Position numbers and translations under genes: made by a program. DNA of 45,523 nucleotides from a virus, in the IMG/VR virus record IMGVR_UViG_3300008266_000102, positions 1 to 45,523 of that record; one strand, 5' to 3'. Below the pieces are notes generated by a model that ran no database searches, was not told the DNA's origin, and was given only the letters and a program-made list of their open reading frames with translations. Positions within the stretch are counted from its first letter, which is position 1. Each line of letters opens with the position of its first letter. Of the stretch, positions 1 through 8,490 are shown in pieces.

Positions 1-359
1 TCAAATCCAATTACAACAAAAAAATCATGAGTTTTTTCTTCTTGCCATAATTTTTTGGTTAATCGACTTGTAAAATAATCTGTAAAAAAATGAAATATAA
101 AAGTTAAAACAAAAACATCAATTGCATTTATTTTACCGGCAGGTATATTAGCAATCAAAGGGAAAGCCAGAACACAATCGAATAAAAAAACCCAACAAAT
201 TGTTGTAAGAAGAGAGTAGTTAAATACATGTTCTGCAAGATATTTATTACTTGTACTTTTATTTGTTGCTTGATCTTGTGTTTGCAAGATAAAATCTGAA
301 ACAAAATGAACCGAAAGTATTGAAAATATTATTTGAAGATTGAAAATTTGATCATTCAT
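1..359 (-). CDS. DUF3307-family membrane protein (C-terminus cut by window edge)
   Basis: An open frame begins at the ATG at 359 and runs without a stop off the left edge, giving about 119 residues. The protein is rich in hydrophobic helices. It has the paired motifs HFVSDFILQTQ near the start, AEHVFNYSLL in the middle and HFFTDYFTSRLTKKLW further on. This is the spacing of His/Asp motifs recalled for the DUF3307 family of small membrane proteins, found in bacteria and phages with no established function. Its ATG overlaps the stop of the upstream gene (ATGAATGA), implying translational coupling. The C-terminus is not seen. Confidence 0.75.
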   Translation of the reverse strand, partial: MNDQIFNLQIIFSILSVHFVSDFILQTQDQATNKSTSNKYLAEHVFNYSLLTTICWVFLFDCVLAFPLIANIPAGKINAIDVFVLTFIFHFFTDYFTSRLTKKLWQEEKTHDFFVVIGF

Positions 360-663
360 TTTTCGACTCTTTTAAATCATTTCCTTTATTAAAATACTTT
401 TCCCAATAGATATCAAAAAAATAATCAAAGCTGTTTCTTAATTCTTTGTATTTCTCTTCGTTTCCTTCTTCAAAAATTTTATCTGATATTTTATTAAGTA
501 TTGAATGCGAAAGTTTCAATTCCTTAAGGTAAGTTTCACAATAGTGGCCTTCCGGACTTTGTTTACATACTGTTGCAGAACAACATCCATCTTCGCCACA
601 ACCACTACAAACTGGACAATATGGAGAATGTTCTTTTTCTATATTTTGTAAATCTAAATTCAT
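352..663 (-). CDS. Small cysteine-rich phage protein, probable zinc binder
   Basis: This is a 103-residue protein whose N-terminal third carries a dense cysteine cluster (YCPVCSGCGEDGCC, then a further C and HYC), which looks like a metal-binding knuckle. The rest is charged and helical. Similar CPxCxGCGxxGCC proteins occur as unannotated orphans in large phages, from memory. It overlaps the DUF3307 gene downstream and touches the 660-911 gene upstream, so the three probably form one transcript. Function unknown. Confidence 0.7.
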   Translation of the reverse strand: MNLDLQNIEKEHSPYCPVCSGCGEDGCCSATVCKQSPEGHYCETYLKELKLSHSILNKISDKIFEEGNEEKYKELRNSFDYFFDIYWEKYFNKGNDLKESKNE

Positions 664-911
664 ACTAATCTATCACATATTTTGAGTAAAATATTTTCTT
701 CTTCAACAGTAAGTTGGTGTCTATTAATTTTCAATTTATCTAAAGAATTTTCCCATTCATTATCTTTAGTTGATTTTTTGTTATCAATAACGTTCTGATC
801 TAAATGTCCATCCTCTCTCAAACATTGTATAATGTAATCAACATCCCTTTTACTGCAATTCGATAAAAACTCATCAATATCAATGTCAACATCTAAGGTG
901 ATCCAGCTCAT
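660..911 (-). CDS. Hypothetical acidic protein, 83 aa
   Basis: A small acidic orphan beginning MSWITLDVDIDIDEF. Its stop overlaps the start of the following gene, and it lies 11 nt downstream of the adenylosuccinate synthetase stop. It has no signal peptide or recognisable motif. It is accepted as a gene for its packing in the minus-strand operon rather than for any family match. Confidence 0.6.
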   Translation of the reverse strand: MSWITLDVDIDIDEFLSNCSKRDVDYIIQCLREDGHLDQNVIDNKKSTKDNEWENSLDKLKINRHQLTVEEENILLKICDRLV

Positions 912-922
912 ATTATTTTTTT

Positions 923-1921
923 TTATACTGTTAAGGGACTTTTACTAAACTCTATTTTAATTCCTTCACCTTCTAATTCAGAAATTAAATACATACAGAA
1001 ATCTTCTGAAGAGGCAAATTTTTTCAAACTACCTTTGTAATTTAGTTTAAAGATACCTATTTCCTCTAATATATCTAATTTGTTTATTATTAAATGATTT
1101 ACTCCATTAATTTTCATCCCCATTTTAACAACATCAAGATCCATCCAATTTATTTGTCTTGGTCTTCCGGTTGTTGCACCATATTCATTGCCCAATTCTC
1201 TAATATTTTCAAATATTTCTTCATCACCTTCAAAGTTTTTGCTTCCAACATATGTTGCATAAACTTTAGCAATTCCTATTGTGTTGCGTATGTATTTAGG
1301 TGGAACTCCATTTAATATTGCACCTCCAACAGTACAATGAGAACTAGTTACATAAGGATAATCCCCCCAATCAATATCTAATTCAAAACCTTGAGCTCCT
1401 TCAAAAAGAATTTTTACTTCCTTATCTCCGTAAAATTCTTTATAAGTATCAATCACAAATTCTTGAAGTTCGGGGATATCTCCAGCCCTTGTTCCTTTGC
1501 GAGAATACTTATCACGATATGCAGGACCATTTCCTTTTTTGGTGGTTCCTATTTTATTTTCAGATAATTCTTCAAACAAATGTTCATCAGTAATTACATG
1601 TGTCCTTTTGTCAATACGAAGATATTTTCTTACTTCCAATCCTTTTGATTCTATTTCTTGAATTTCTTTAAATAGGTCTTTGACATTTACTACACATCCA
1701 ACCCCTATAACACTTTTTAAACCATATGCAAATCCAATAGGAATATAATGTGTTACAATTTTTTGGCCTTTATGGTAAACTGTATGTCCAGCATTTCCTC
1801 CTCCGTTATATCTAACAACGTGAGTGTATTCATCTTCTTTTGAAGCAAGAAAATGTGCAACTTTTCCTTTACCAGTATCACCAGCTTGAAGGTCTACAAT
1901 AATATCTGCGTATTTTATCAT
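923..1921 (-). CDS. purA: Adenylosuccinate synthetase (PurA-like; PurZ-type activity not excluded)
   Basis: The 332-residue protein matches the PurA/PurZ superfamily, which joins aspartate to IMP (or, in PurZ, to dGMP) using a nucleoside triphosphate. The P-loop-like GDTGKGK lies at residues 14-20 and GNAGHT at 42-47. The TTGRPRQ motif and an NKLDIL nucleobase-specificity motif follow. The catalytic Asp (D15) and His (H46) of PurA are both present. My recollection is that classical phage PurZ replaces that Asp, so simple PurA activity is favoured. The usual bacterial Trp-Gly before the Asp is Ala-Gly here, and Glu is Thr. The length is about 100 residues below bacterial PurA and close to archaeal PurA, PurZ and the PurZ0 group. 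No mazZ- or datZ-like gene is visible in this window. Confidence 0.85.
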   Translation of the reverse strand: MIKYADIIVDLQAGDTGKGKVAHFLASKEDEYTHVVRYNGGGNAGHTVYHKGQKIVTHYIPIGFAYGLKSVIGVGCVVNVKDLFKEIQEIESKGLEVRKYLRIDKRTHVITDEHLFEELSENKIGTTKKGNGPAYRDKYSRKGTRAGDIPELQEFVIDTYKEFYGDKEVKILFEGAQGFELDIDWGDYPYVTSSHCTVGGAILNGVPPKYIRNTIGIAKVYATYVGSKNFEGDEEIFENIRELGNEYGATTGRPRQINWMDLDVVKMGMKINGVNHLIINKLDILEEIGIFKLNYKGSLKKFASSEDFCMYLISELEGEGIKIEFSKSPLTV

Positions 1922-1927
1922 ATTTTT

Positions 1928-2626
1928 TTAATTATATTCTTCGTAAAATTCATCTATATCTAGAAGAATGTGTTTAGTATCGTTTATGTATTCGGTATTA
2001 GGAAAATGAAAATGACCATACAAATGTAATTTTATTTTGTTTCCATTTTCATTTAATTGTTTCCACATGAGATCAACAAAATTTCGCTCCTTATCTAACT
2101 CTTCAATCAACGTATCATCTTTCATAGCATATGAATAAACTAAGCCATTGAAAAAAGTTGGTTTGTTGAAGCTCATGCATGTATGAGTTACAAGAACATC
2201 TATTTCATTTATGTTTTTTAATTTTTCTTCATCATAAATAAAAATTTCATCTTTCCAATAACTTATTCCTTCTTGTCTGAGTTTCCTATCAATGCTTACG
2301 GCACCACCAACAAATAAGTGATTATAACCATTTAGATTCATGGTGGTATAATCCGGTAAGAATTTAATATTATCATAATCGTGATTACCATCAAAATAAT
2401 CTGGATTATCATGATTGCCTCTTATGACTAATATTGTATGATTTTTCTTTTTTAATTTTTTACTTATGTTTTTTAATTCATGGTGTTCGTAGTTAGGTTT
2501 AAATCCAATTCCAAAATCACCAACTTGAATTATGTTACAATTTTCACGATCTTTATTGTGATGCATCCAACCAATCAATTGATTGAAATTGCCATGTATG
2601 TCCCCTAAGTAAATTGTATCTTTCAT
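1928..2626 (-). CDS. Calcineurin-like metallophosphoesterase
   Basis: The 232-residue protein has the full metallophosphatase signature: GDIHG at residues 8-12, VGDFG around 35-39, RGNHD at 69-73, a THT histidine motif near 147 and the terminal YGHFH. These supply the two-metal centre of the family. Such enzymes hydrolyse phosphomono- or diesters on proteins, nucleotides or nucleic acids, and the substrate here cannot be told. The gene sits 6 nt from the adenylosuccinate synthetase gene in the same operon, which may point to nucleotide metabolism. Confidence 0.88.
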   Translation of the reverse strand: MKDTIYLGDIHGNFNQLIGWMHHNKDRENCNIIQVGDFGIGFKPNYEHHELKNISKKLKKKNHTILVIRGNHDNPDYFDGNHDYDNIKFLPDYTTMNLNGYNHLFVGGAVSIDRKLRQEGISYWKDEIFIYDEEKLKNINEIDVLVTHTCMSFNKPTFFNGLVYSYAMKDDTLIEELDKERNFVDLMWKQLNENGNKIKLHLYGHFHFPNTEYINDTKHILLDIDEFYEEYN

Positions 2627-2655
2627 AATAAGTTTTTGTAAAAATATAAAAAAAA

Positions 2656-3222
2656 TTATAATATCTCGTCAATTACGGATAATTTAAGAGCTTCCTCGGC
2701 AGTCATAAACCAGTCAATTTTCTTTTCATAAACTTCTTTCAATCTTTCTTTAGATATTTTTGTTTTTTCTAAAGTAATTTTTTCAATTAATTTCTGTAAT
2801 CTTTTTGTTTCTTGGACATCCTCTTCAATACTTTTAATTGTACCCATGGTAATGCTACTGGCTTGATGATAAAGAGGTGTAGAATATTTATAAGCAAATC
2901 TTTTATGTCCGGAAATCAAAATTATAAAACCACAAGACATTGCAGCACCCATACAAATTGTGTGAATTGGAATCTCTGATTTCTCCATTACAGAAATTAA
3001 ACTCATACATTGGTAAATACTTCCACCATAAGAATCTATGTATAATTTAATTGGTTGTGGATCGTATTTAAAACCGAAATATTCAGCTTGTTTAACTAGA
3101 AATTGATCGTCCTCATTTATTTCTATAATTTTTTTTGTCAATGAAGAAACTGAAGATTGATCAACCTGTTCTGAAAAAAATAAATTTCTATCCTTGGGCA
3201 ATCTTAAAACGCTATTTTCCAT
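2656..3222 (-). CDS. ClpP-family serine protease
   Basis: The 188-residue protein follows the ClpP fold. It has YIDSYGGS (residues 61-68), the nucleophile motif GAAMSCG with S96, the histidine in LYHQ (H119), and an acidic residue (D170) just before FMTAEEAL. The catalytic triad is therefore complete. Host ClpP forms a degradation chamber with a Clp ATPase, whereas phages also use ClpP-like proteases to mature proheads. With a large virion-type gene immediately upstream in transcription, the prohead-protease role is possible but unproven. It follows a terminator and probably has its own promoter in the AT-rich gap upstream. Confidence 0.88.
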   Translation of the reverse strand: MENSVLRLPKDRNLFFSEQVDQSSVSSLTKKIIEINEDDQFLVKQAEYFGFKYDPQPIKLYIDSYGGSIYQCMSLISVMEKSEIPIHTICMGAAMSCGFIILISGHKRFAYKYSTPLYHQASSITMGTIKSIEEDVQETKRLQKLIEKITLEKTKISKERLKEVYEKKIDWFMTAEEALKLSVIDEIL

Positions 3223-3269
3223 ATATTTTTTTATTTAATTATAAAATTAGAAAAAAAATATGTTAAATC

Positions 3270-3300
3270 AAAAAGGCCCCAAAAAAATGGAGCCTTTTTA
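3270..3300 (-). terminator. Rho-independent terminator after the 3322-5130 gene
   Basis: On the minus strand AAAAAGGCTCC pairs with GGGGCCTTTTT over 11 base pairs (one G-T wobble) around a T-rich loop, and the run of five Ts completes a classic intrinsic terminator. It lies 22 nt after the stop of the 602-residue protein gene and separates it from the clpP-like gene. Confidence 0.85.
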
Positions 3301-3321
3301 TTATAGATTAATCTAAATTAA

Positions 3322-5130
3322 TTAAATTAAATTTCTTTTATGAAGTTGATTAAATAAAACTTTAAAAGCTTCATTTAGATTTCTATTAAAACCTATTCTA
3401 TTTCTTTTGTAATCTGTTCCAGTAGTTTCCTCTCCGGGTTTTGCAGTTACTACTTTTTGTTTAGATCCAGTTTGTGCAGCCATTTCAGGTTCCTTTTTTG
3501 CTGTTTTTTTAGATGCAGGTTTCTTCTTAGTTACTTTTGCACCTGTAGAAGTGGCTTTCTTAGCTTTTGTTGGCTCTGCTTTTGCTGTTTGTTGTGTTGT
3601 AGTTGCATCAGCATTTCCAAATGTTGGAACATTTCCTGATACAGTATAACTTGATGTGGATTTATCTGAGCCGGGCTGAGTGTAATTAATTTGAGTTTCC
3701 CCTTTTTTATTTTTAGTTACTTTACTCTTTTTAGTGTCAGCTACTGGTTCTTCTTTTGTTTTAGTTTTTTTGACTGTTTTTGGAACTGCTAAATCATTCA
3801 TACTAACCAGTAAATCTTTTAAAGTCTTCATTCTAGAAGATTTTAAACCTTTATATCTAAGACCTTTTACCAAAGCTCCGGCAGCTACGAGTCCTATTCC
3901 TAATGGACCCAAAACACCACCTAAACCTTTAGCAGCTGCATAGCCAGCACCAGTTTTTATAACTGTCATCATAGCAATTTTTGGAACCATACTAGTAATT
4001 GCTCCTACAATAACACCTCCGGGTTTTGTAACTAAAACATCTCCTATTTCTTTTCCAGTTCCTGCTATTTTACCTTTAAAAATTTCTCCTAAAGTGTCAC
4101 CTTGACCATGAGGATTTTTTACAATGTCTGTCAAAGCCATTTTTGCTCCAGCAGCATCAGGAAACAAACCGCCTTTTTGTGTCAAAAGATCAATACCTTT
4201 TTGAGCGTTACCATTTCCAAGTTTTTCTAATCCTTTTATAAAATCTTCTGGTGAAGAAGCAGCAGTTAATTTGCTACCTAGAGTAGCATTCAAAGTCTGT
4301 GTTAATCCATTTCCCGGTTGAACTGAACCTAATACTTTTGTGGTATCTTGGGACATCCAATCAGTAACTGGAACTTGGGATTTAGCAGCAAAAAGATTTT
4401 TGAACCAATCTGTATTAACTAACCAACTAAATGCACCTAAAGCTGTTCCAATACCTAAAAGAGTTAAAGGTGCTTTATTGCTCTTGTATACTTTTTCTGT
4501 TTCCGTCTCTTTAGAACCAGTTAATGGACCTGCTACTGCTTTAGCTTCTAGTAAAATGTGTTGATTTTCTTGATAAAATTTTTCATCATTCTCATTAAAC
4601 ATTCTATAAACTGAAGCCAAATCATAATCTACAGTCTTTTGAATATACATTCTCAAAGATTTGATTATGTTATTTGCTTTTTTTGGACTTAAATAACCTT
4701 TGGAATCTGGTGGTAATTTTGTTGCTGCTACTACACTCTCATAAACTTGTCCTATGGCTTGAACTCCTGCAATGAATTGTTCTTTGTCTTTGACGTTAGG
4801 AAAACCCGGAAATTGGGATTTTAAGGTTTTATCTAAATCTCTAATCATTTTGTTGCCTCTTTTACTCATTTCTGAGTCAATCTGAGTTTGAGCTGCTGCT
4901 TTAGCTTTACTTTGACCAAAATATTTTCCCCCTGCAGTTATTGTTCCTAATTTACTTGCACCATATTTAGCTTTTGTAAATAAATTTGACAAACCTTGTT
5001 TTATTTTACTAAAAAGCCCTTCGTTTAACATTTTTTCTGCTTCTTGTTGGTCAGAGGCAATTTTATTATTAATAAGATAATTAACAATATTTTGTCTTAA
5101 TTGTATTTCGCTTAATAATTTATTTTCCAT
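3322..5130 (-). CDS. Large putative virion (internal head) protein, Lys/Ala-rich tail
   Basis: The 602-residue protein has no recognised enzyme motif. The N-terminal 45 residues are helical, with a motif (EIQLRQNIVNYLINNK) resembling short N-terminal peptides on other proteins in this window. A central Gly/Ala-rich hydrophobic stretch (about residues 370-420) could insert in membranes. It is followed by a long Lys/Thr/Ala/Pro-rich low-complexity segment with many KK and TKK repeats up to about residue 570, suited to binding DNA. That pattern resembles internal head or DNA-ejection proteins. The gene is divergent from 5205-6698, with which it probably shares a promoter region, and it ends in a strong terminator. 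Confidence 0.7.
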   Translation of the reverse strand: MENKLLSEIQLRQNIVNYLINNKIASDQQEAEKMLNEGLFSKIKQGLSNLFTKAKYGASKLGTITAGGKYFGQSKAKAAAQTQIDSEMSKRGNKMIRDLDKTLKSQFPGFPNVKDKEQFIAGVQAIGQVYESVVAATKLPPDSKGYLSPKKANNIIKSLRMYIQKTVDYDLASVYRMFNENDEKFYQENQHILLEAKAVAGPLTGSKETETEKVYKSNKAPLTLLGIGTALGAFSWLVNTDWFKNLFAAKSQVPVTDWMSQDTTKVLGSVQPGNGLTQTLNATLGSKLTAASSPEDFIKGLEKLGNGNAQKGIDLLTQKGGLFPDAAGAKMALTDIVKNPHGQGDTLGEIFKGKIAGTGKEIGDVLVTKPGGVIVGAITSMVPKIAMMTVIKTGAGYAAAKGLGGVLGPLGIGLVAAGALVKGLRYKGLKSSRMKTLKDLLVSMNDLAVPKTVKKTKTKEEPVADTKKSKVTKNKKGETQINYTQPGSDKSTSSYTVSGNVPTFGNADATTTQQTAKAEPTKAKKATSTGAKVTKKKPASKKTAKKEPEMAAQTGSKQKVVTAKPGEETTGTDYKRNRIGFNRNLNEAFKVLFNQLHKRNLI

Positions 5131-5204
5131 TTAAAAGAGTGTATAATATATCAAATAAATAGTATAAAATCTTAAAAATTATTCTATTTATTTTAAAAAA
5201 TAAG
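5131..5204. promoter_or_regulatory. Divergent intergenic promoter region
   Basis: This 74-nt, almost pure AT gap separates two large divergently transcribed genes. It contains TATAAT (within gtgtataatatatc) and TATACT-like hexamers on opposite strands. It must hold the start signals for one or both genes, but no convincing -35 element can be assigned by eye. Confidence 0.4.
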
Positions 5205-6698
5205 ATGTTAAGGGATTTAGTAAGAAAAATATTAATTAATGAGGTTTTTGATAGTTTATTACTTGAAGGACCAGAGGAAATTCAAAAAATAAAGGATACA
5301 TATTATCCTAATTTGAAAATTAAGGAAGATACTATTAACTCCATATATAATTCACTGAAAGACAATCAAATACTTAAAAAAAGTTATATTAATTGGATTT
5401 TCTTACTTATTAAAAATAGAGTCCCTAGAGTTGTCGAAGACCTTGACACAATAGCAAAAAATTTAAAAATTTTTAATTCAAAATCCTCTCAGATTGCAGC
5501 TGACGGTATTCCCACAATGCTTTATAAACAGAATGGGGATTTGGTTTATTCTAAACAACAAGATCTTTATGATGTTGTAGCAAAATATGCTAAAACAGAG
5601 GAGGGTGGCGAAAAAAACCTGATAACAAAAGGTGAATATTTAGTTTCTAAAGGTCAAGCAAGAAAAATTTATGAAGATTCAAATTATGTAGTCTTTTCAC
5701 CTGATACATACGATGCTTCAAAGGAATTGGCTTGTCTTTCTCAATGGTGTACAAGATTTCCTGATATGTATAAACATTATTCTAGTCAAGGGCCTTTATA
5801 TATTATTTTAGATAAAAATACATTAGGTACTCAGGATAAGAATAGAATGATTCAATTCCATATCCCTTCAAAACAATTTAAGGATGTTAATGATAGGGAA
5901 GTTCCAAATAGAAGAGAATTTATGAATAATCTAAAAGGATTATTTAATACGATGTTTCCATCTGCCTTGAAAGAATTTCAACTAGTTCAAGATGGAAAGA
6001 GAGAGATTGATGATTTGACAGATTCAACAAAACAATCAAGGTATATAATGCCTTCAGAATATTGGGATGAATTAGATATACCTTGTGATGAAATACAAGA
6101 AAAAGTTGCAAGAGAATTAGGGGTGGACTGTAAAGATGTTGAAGAAGGTGATTATGGATATGTAGTAGATGATAAGGTTTATAGAGTGGAATCAGTATCA
6201 GATGCTACTGATGGTGCAATAGATTCAATGTTAAATTCTGGAATGGAAGATGAATGGTTTATTGATTGGGTATTATCTGATTATACTTGGGAAAATGTGT
6301 ATCCAAAAGGAGAAATAGACATATCTAGAGCAGTGGAGAATGAATTTGGTGATGATTGGAAAAATGTTTATAATACTTTTGAAAATGGTCTCAAAGATCG
6401 TGATTTAGAGTACACAGAAGAACAAATAGAAAATGGTGATTTCATTGAAGATATAACCTACAATATGTTCTTAGATGTCATGGAAGCATATCGTGGAGAT
6501 AATCCCGTAAAATATTATACCTCTGAGATGGGAATGAAATTAAGTGATTTGAATTTCATTGATCTAGATGAAGATGCCAAAAGATATTTTGAAAATTGTT
6601 ATGATGATTGCTTGGCAAGTTGGGTGAGTGGATATGACGGCTCTGCTTATTATTTTGATATAGATGGAGTTGATCACATAATGTACAGAACTGATTAA
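5205..6698 (+). CDS. Large phage protein with WCTR / QGPLYIIL domain
   Basis: This 497-residue protein is one of the few plus-strand genes. It starts with a short amphipathic peptide (LRDLVRKILINEVF) similar to those on other proteins here. Around residues 175-215 it has LSQWCTRFPDMYKHY followed by QGPLYIILDK. I recall this pair of motifs from long unannotated proteins of marine and jumbo phages, but no function is known to me. The C-terminal half is very acidic, with many Asp, Glu and Tyr residues. It could be a virion-packaged protein. It converges on the 6695-7054 gene with a 4-nt overlap of the ends. Confidence 0.7.
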   Translation: MLRDLVRKILINEVFDSLLLEGPEEIQKIKDTYYPNLKIKEDTINSIYNSLKDNQILKKSYINWIFLLIKNRVPRVVEDLDTIAKNLKIFNSKSSQIAADGIPTMLYKQNGDLVYSKQQDLYDVVAKYAKTEEGGEKNLITKGEYLVSKGQARKIYEDSNYVVFSPDTYDASKELACLSQWCTRFPDMYKHYSSQGPLYIILDKNTLGTQDKNRMIQFHIPSKQFKDVNDREVPNRREFMNNLKGLFNTMFPSALKEFQLVQDGKREIDDLTDSTKQSRYIMPSEYWDELDIPCDEIQEKVARELGVDCKDVEEGDYGYVVDDKVYRVESVSDATDGAIDSMLNSGMEDEWFIDWVLSDYTWENVYPKGEIDISRAVENEFGDDWKNVYNTFENGLKDRDLEYTEEQIENGDFIEDITYNMFLDVMEAYRGDNPVKYYTSEMGMKLSDLNFIDLDEDAKRYFENCYDDCLASWVSGYDGSAYYFDIDGVDHIMYRTD

Positions 6699-7054
6699 AA
6701 TAAATCATTATCGTTCTCTACATCTTTTAAAAATTCCAACATATATTCTTTTAATTCTTCTAATTGACTTTCTTTAAGTTTTATGGGTTTTTTCTTTATT
6801 TTTTTTTCAGATAGAGACAATTCACCATCTTTTCCAACATAATAATTTGAATTAATAATTATTTCGTGTTCTAAAGAATAATGTAGTCTAACCCTGTCAA
6901 TACAAGAATCAATATCTTCTTTTATTTCTGTATATGTAAATCTTAATCCATCGAAATCGCATATTTCAAAAATTTGATCATCTTTATAAACATCTCCAGA
7001 CTCTGAAGACCAGAATGTATACCAGTAGGAGCTAAACCAACGAGAATAACTCAT
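6695..7054 (-). CDS. Hypothetical protein with aromatic N-terminus, 119 aa
   Basis: The protein opens with an unusual Ser/Trp/Tyr-rich stretch (MSYSRWFSSYWYTFWSSES) and ends in an acidic helix. The N-terminus resembles small phage orphans I have seen, but no function is known. It converges with the large plus-strand gene and starts 4 nt after the stop of the 7058-7321 gene in the minus-strand operon. Confidence 0.65.
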   Translation of the reverse strand: MSYSRWFSSYWYTFWSSESGDVYKDDQIFEICDFDGLRFTYTEIKEDIDSCIDRVRLHYSLEHEIIINSNYYVGKDGELSLSEKKIKKKPIKLKESQLEELKEYMLEFLKDVENDNDLF

Positions 7055-7057
7055 AAA

Positions 7058-7321
7058 TTATTTTTTTTGGATACCTATGATTTTTCTTAAAAAACTTTTT
7101 ACTTTTTTATCGTCCATTTTTACCCAGATTTGATTACCAATCAATTGAATTCTGTTTGTTATAAACCAATTATAAACCGTGGGATTTCTTCCAATAAAAG
7201 CTAAATTATCATTTGATACAGAATCTAACATTTCAGTATCCGGCATTTGATTAAAAGGAGTCATAAAATTCTCCTTAATTAAATCTCTAATTATTTCTCT
7301 TATTTTTTTTCGGTCAGACAT
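7058..7321 (-). CDS. Small protein with LIKEN-type N-terminal peptide, 87 aa
   Basis: The start is set at the ATG at 7321, since the codon before it is TTG. The N-terminus (KKIREIIRDLIKENFM) is an amphipathic helix of the same pattern as the N-termini of the 5205-6698 and 20939-21250 products. The remainder, about 65 residues, is basic and unrecognised. A shared leader on otherwise unrelated proteins suggests a targeting or packaging tag. Confidence 0.65.
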   Translation of the reverse strand: MSDRKKIREIIRDLIKENFMTPFNQMPDTEMLDSVSNDNLAFIGRNPTVYNWFITNRIQLIGNQIWVKMDDKKVKSFLRKIIGIQKK

Positions 7322-7335
7322 CAAAAGTAAATAGT

Positions 7336-7659
7336 TTACATTTTATCTTTTTTGTCTATGAATTTCAAATACGGAATTTTTGAATGAGGTGTAAGCCTAC
7401 TATATTTTTCATCCTTTTCATAAAATGTTCCTATTTCATTTGGGTGAAATAAGATTATTTTGAGATTTATATTTGGAATATCGTTTTCTTCTGAGTCTAT
7501 AGGTTCTACTAACAATCCAGTCAAAACAACATCTCCTATTTCTATTTTTTGTCCACTAGTGTATTTCTTGTTTCCTAATTTTTTATGACGATCATGATCT
7601 AATGGTATGGATTTTTTCACCATATCAAATAACCAATCGGGTATCATTTCATTTATCAT
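7336..7659 (-). CDS. Hypothetical protein, 107 aa
   Basis: An orphan beginning MINEMIPDWLFDMVKKSIPLD. A central segment (KIEIGDVVLTGLLVEPIDSE) looks like a small beta barrel. It has no catalytic motif, signal peptide or membrane segment. It sits in the minus-strand run with short gaps on both sides. Confidence 0.6.
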   Translation of the reverse strand: MINEMIPDWLFDMVKKSIPLDHDRHKKLGNKKYTSGQKIEIGDVVLTGLLVEPIDSEENDIPNINLKIILFHPNEIGTFYEKDEKYSRLTPHSKIPYLKFIDKKDKM

Positions 7660-7666
7660 GTTTGTT

Positions 7667-7924
7667 CTAAATTATAAGATCATCAACATTAATGTTTTGG
7701 TCATTATATAATTCTGAAATTTGCTCAAAAATAATTTCAAATGCTTCCCAAGGATCAATTTGATCGTCTTTCTCCGTTTTCGCTTCAATTATATGTTCAC
7801 ACTTTTTCTTTAAGTTAGTTTGTATTTCCCATAAAACAATTGCCATGTCAGTAGATTTAACACATCTAAGATGCTCTCTTCTGTCATCTGGATCATTAAG
7901 ATTAAATTCTAATGTTGCTTTCAT
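7667..7924 (-). CDS. Small phage protein, KATLEFNL family, 85 aa
   Basis: The start is placed at the internal Met (MKATLEFNLNDPDDRREHL) because this N-terminus, followed by VLWEI, is typical of a widespread small phage/Bacteroidetes protein. The longer frame to 7945 would add seven residues of AT-rich leader. The family is predicted as a small beta-alpha domain of unknown function. Confidence 0.7.
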   Translation of the reverse strand: MKATLEFNLNDPDDRREHLRCVKSTDMAIVLWEIQTNLKKKCEHIIEAKTEKDDQIDPWEAFEIIFEQISELYNDQNINVDDLII

Positions 7925-7968
7925 AAAATAAATATTTTTTTTCAAATATAGTTATTTTTTAAAAAATA

Positions 7969-7996
7969 AAAAAGGGAAGATATTTCTTCCCTTTTA
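7969..7996 (-). terminator. Intrinsic terminator after 8019-8480
   Basis: On the minus strand AAAAGGGAAGA pairs with TCTTCCCTTTT around a short ATA-type loop and is followed by further Ts. It closes the transcript of the exported protein at 8019-8480. Confidence 0.8.
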
Positions 7997-8018
7997 ATTT
8001 TTTATTTATTTGTTTTTT

Positions 8019-8480
8019 TTATAATCCTTGGTCCAATCTACCAATCATTTCTTGGACAAACAGAATGCCTTTGATTATCTCAGATTTATCAGAATAGGGG
8101 ATAATTTCATTAAGATTTTCATTTACTGTGCTGTTGTAGTTCTCTGCTTTCTCAGACACCCTGTTTCTCTTTGCATTTGTGTACTTGCTTTTTGGAATAT
8201 CAATTTGTTTTACTCCGGAAGCTTGACCCTTAATGTTAAATGAAGCATAAGGAAGAATGTTGTTTAATGACTGGACTTGTTCAAGATAAATTTTTGTCAA
8301 ATCCAATTTATTCATTTTTGACAAAGAGTCTTGCGAGTAAACTACACGACCATTTTGATTGTTTGCTAGTTTTGAAAACGAGCCAAGATTTGAAGTTTGA
8401 CCAAAACACGCAGAAGATATGGTCAAAATTGCGATGAGTGAAAGGATTTTGTTTTTCATTTTGTTTTTAGGTTTGTTCAT
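8019..8480 (-). CDS. Exported protein of unknown function
   Basis: The 153-residue product has a signal peptide (KNKILSLIAILTISSACFGQ); the internal Met at residue 8 gives the more usual signal length, and either start is possible. The mature part is Asn/Ser/Lys-rich and mostly helical with no recognised motif. Cleavage after CFGQ is typical of Bacteroidetes. It is followed by its own terminator. It is one of several phage products addressed to the periplasm or beyond. Confidence 0.68.
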   Translation of the reverse strand: MNKPKNKMKNKILSLIAILTISSACFGQTSNLGSFSKLANNQNGRVVYSQDSLSKMNKLDLTKIYLEQVQSLNNILPYASFNIKGQASGVKQIDIPKSKYTNAKRNRVSEKAENYNSTVNENLNEIIPYSDKSEIIKGILFVQEMIGRLDQGL

Positions 8481-8490
8481 TTTTAAAGTT

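Noticed and set aside
3457-4564. Plus-strand frames within the 602-residue virion-type gene, including a Cys-rich one
   Set aside because: The Cys and Phe richness is the antisense of a Lys/Ala-rich coding sequence; no start signals are seen.
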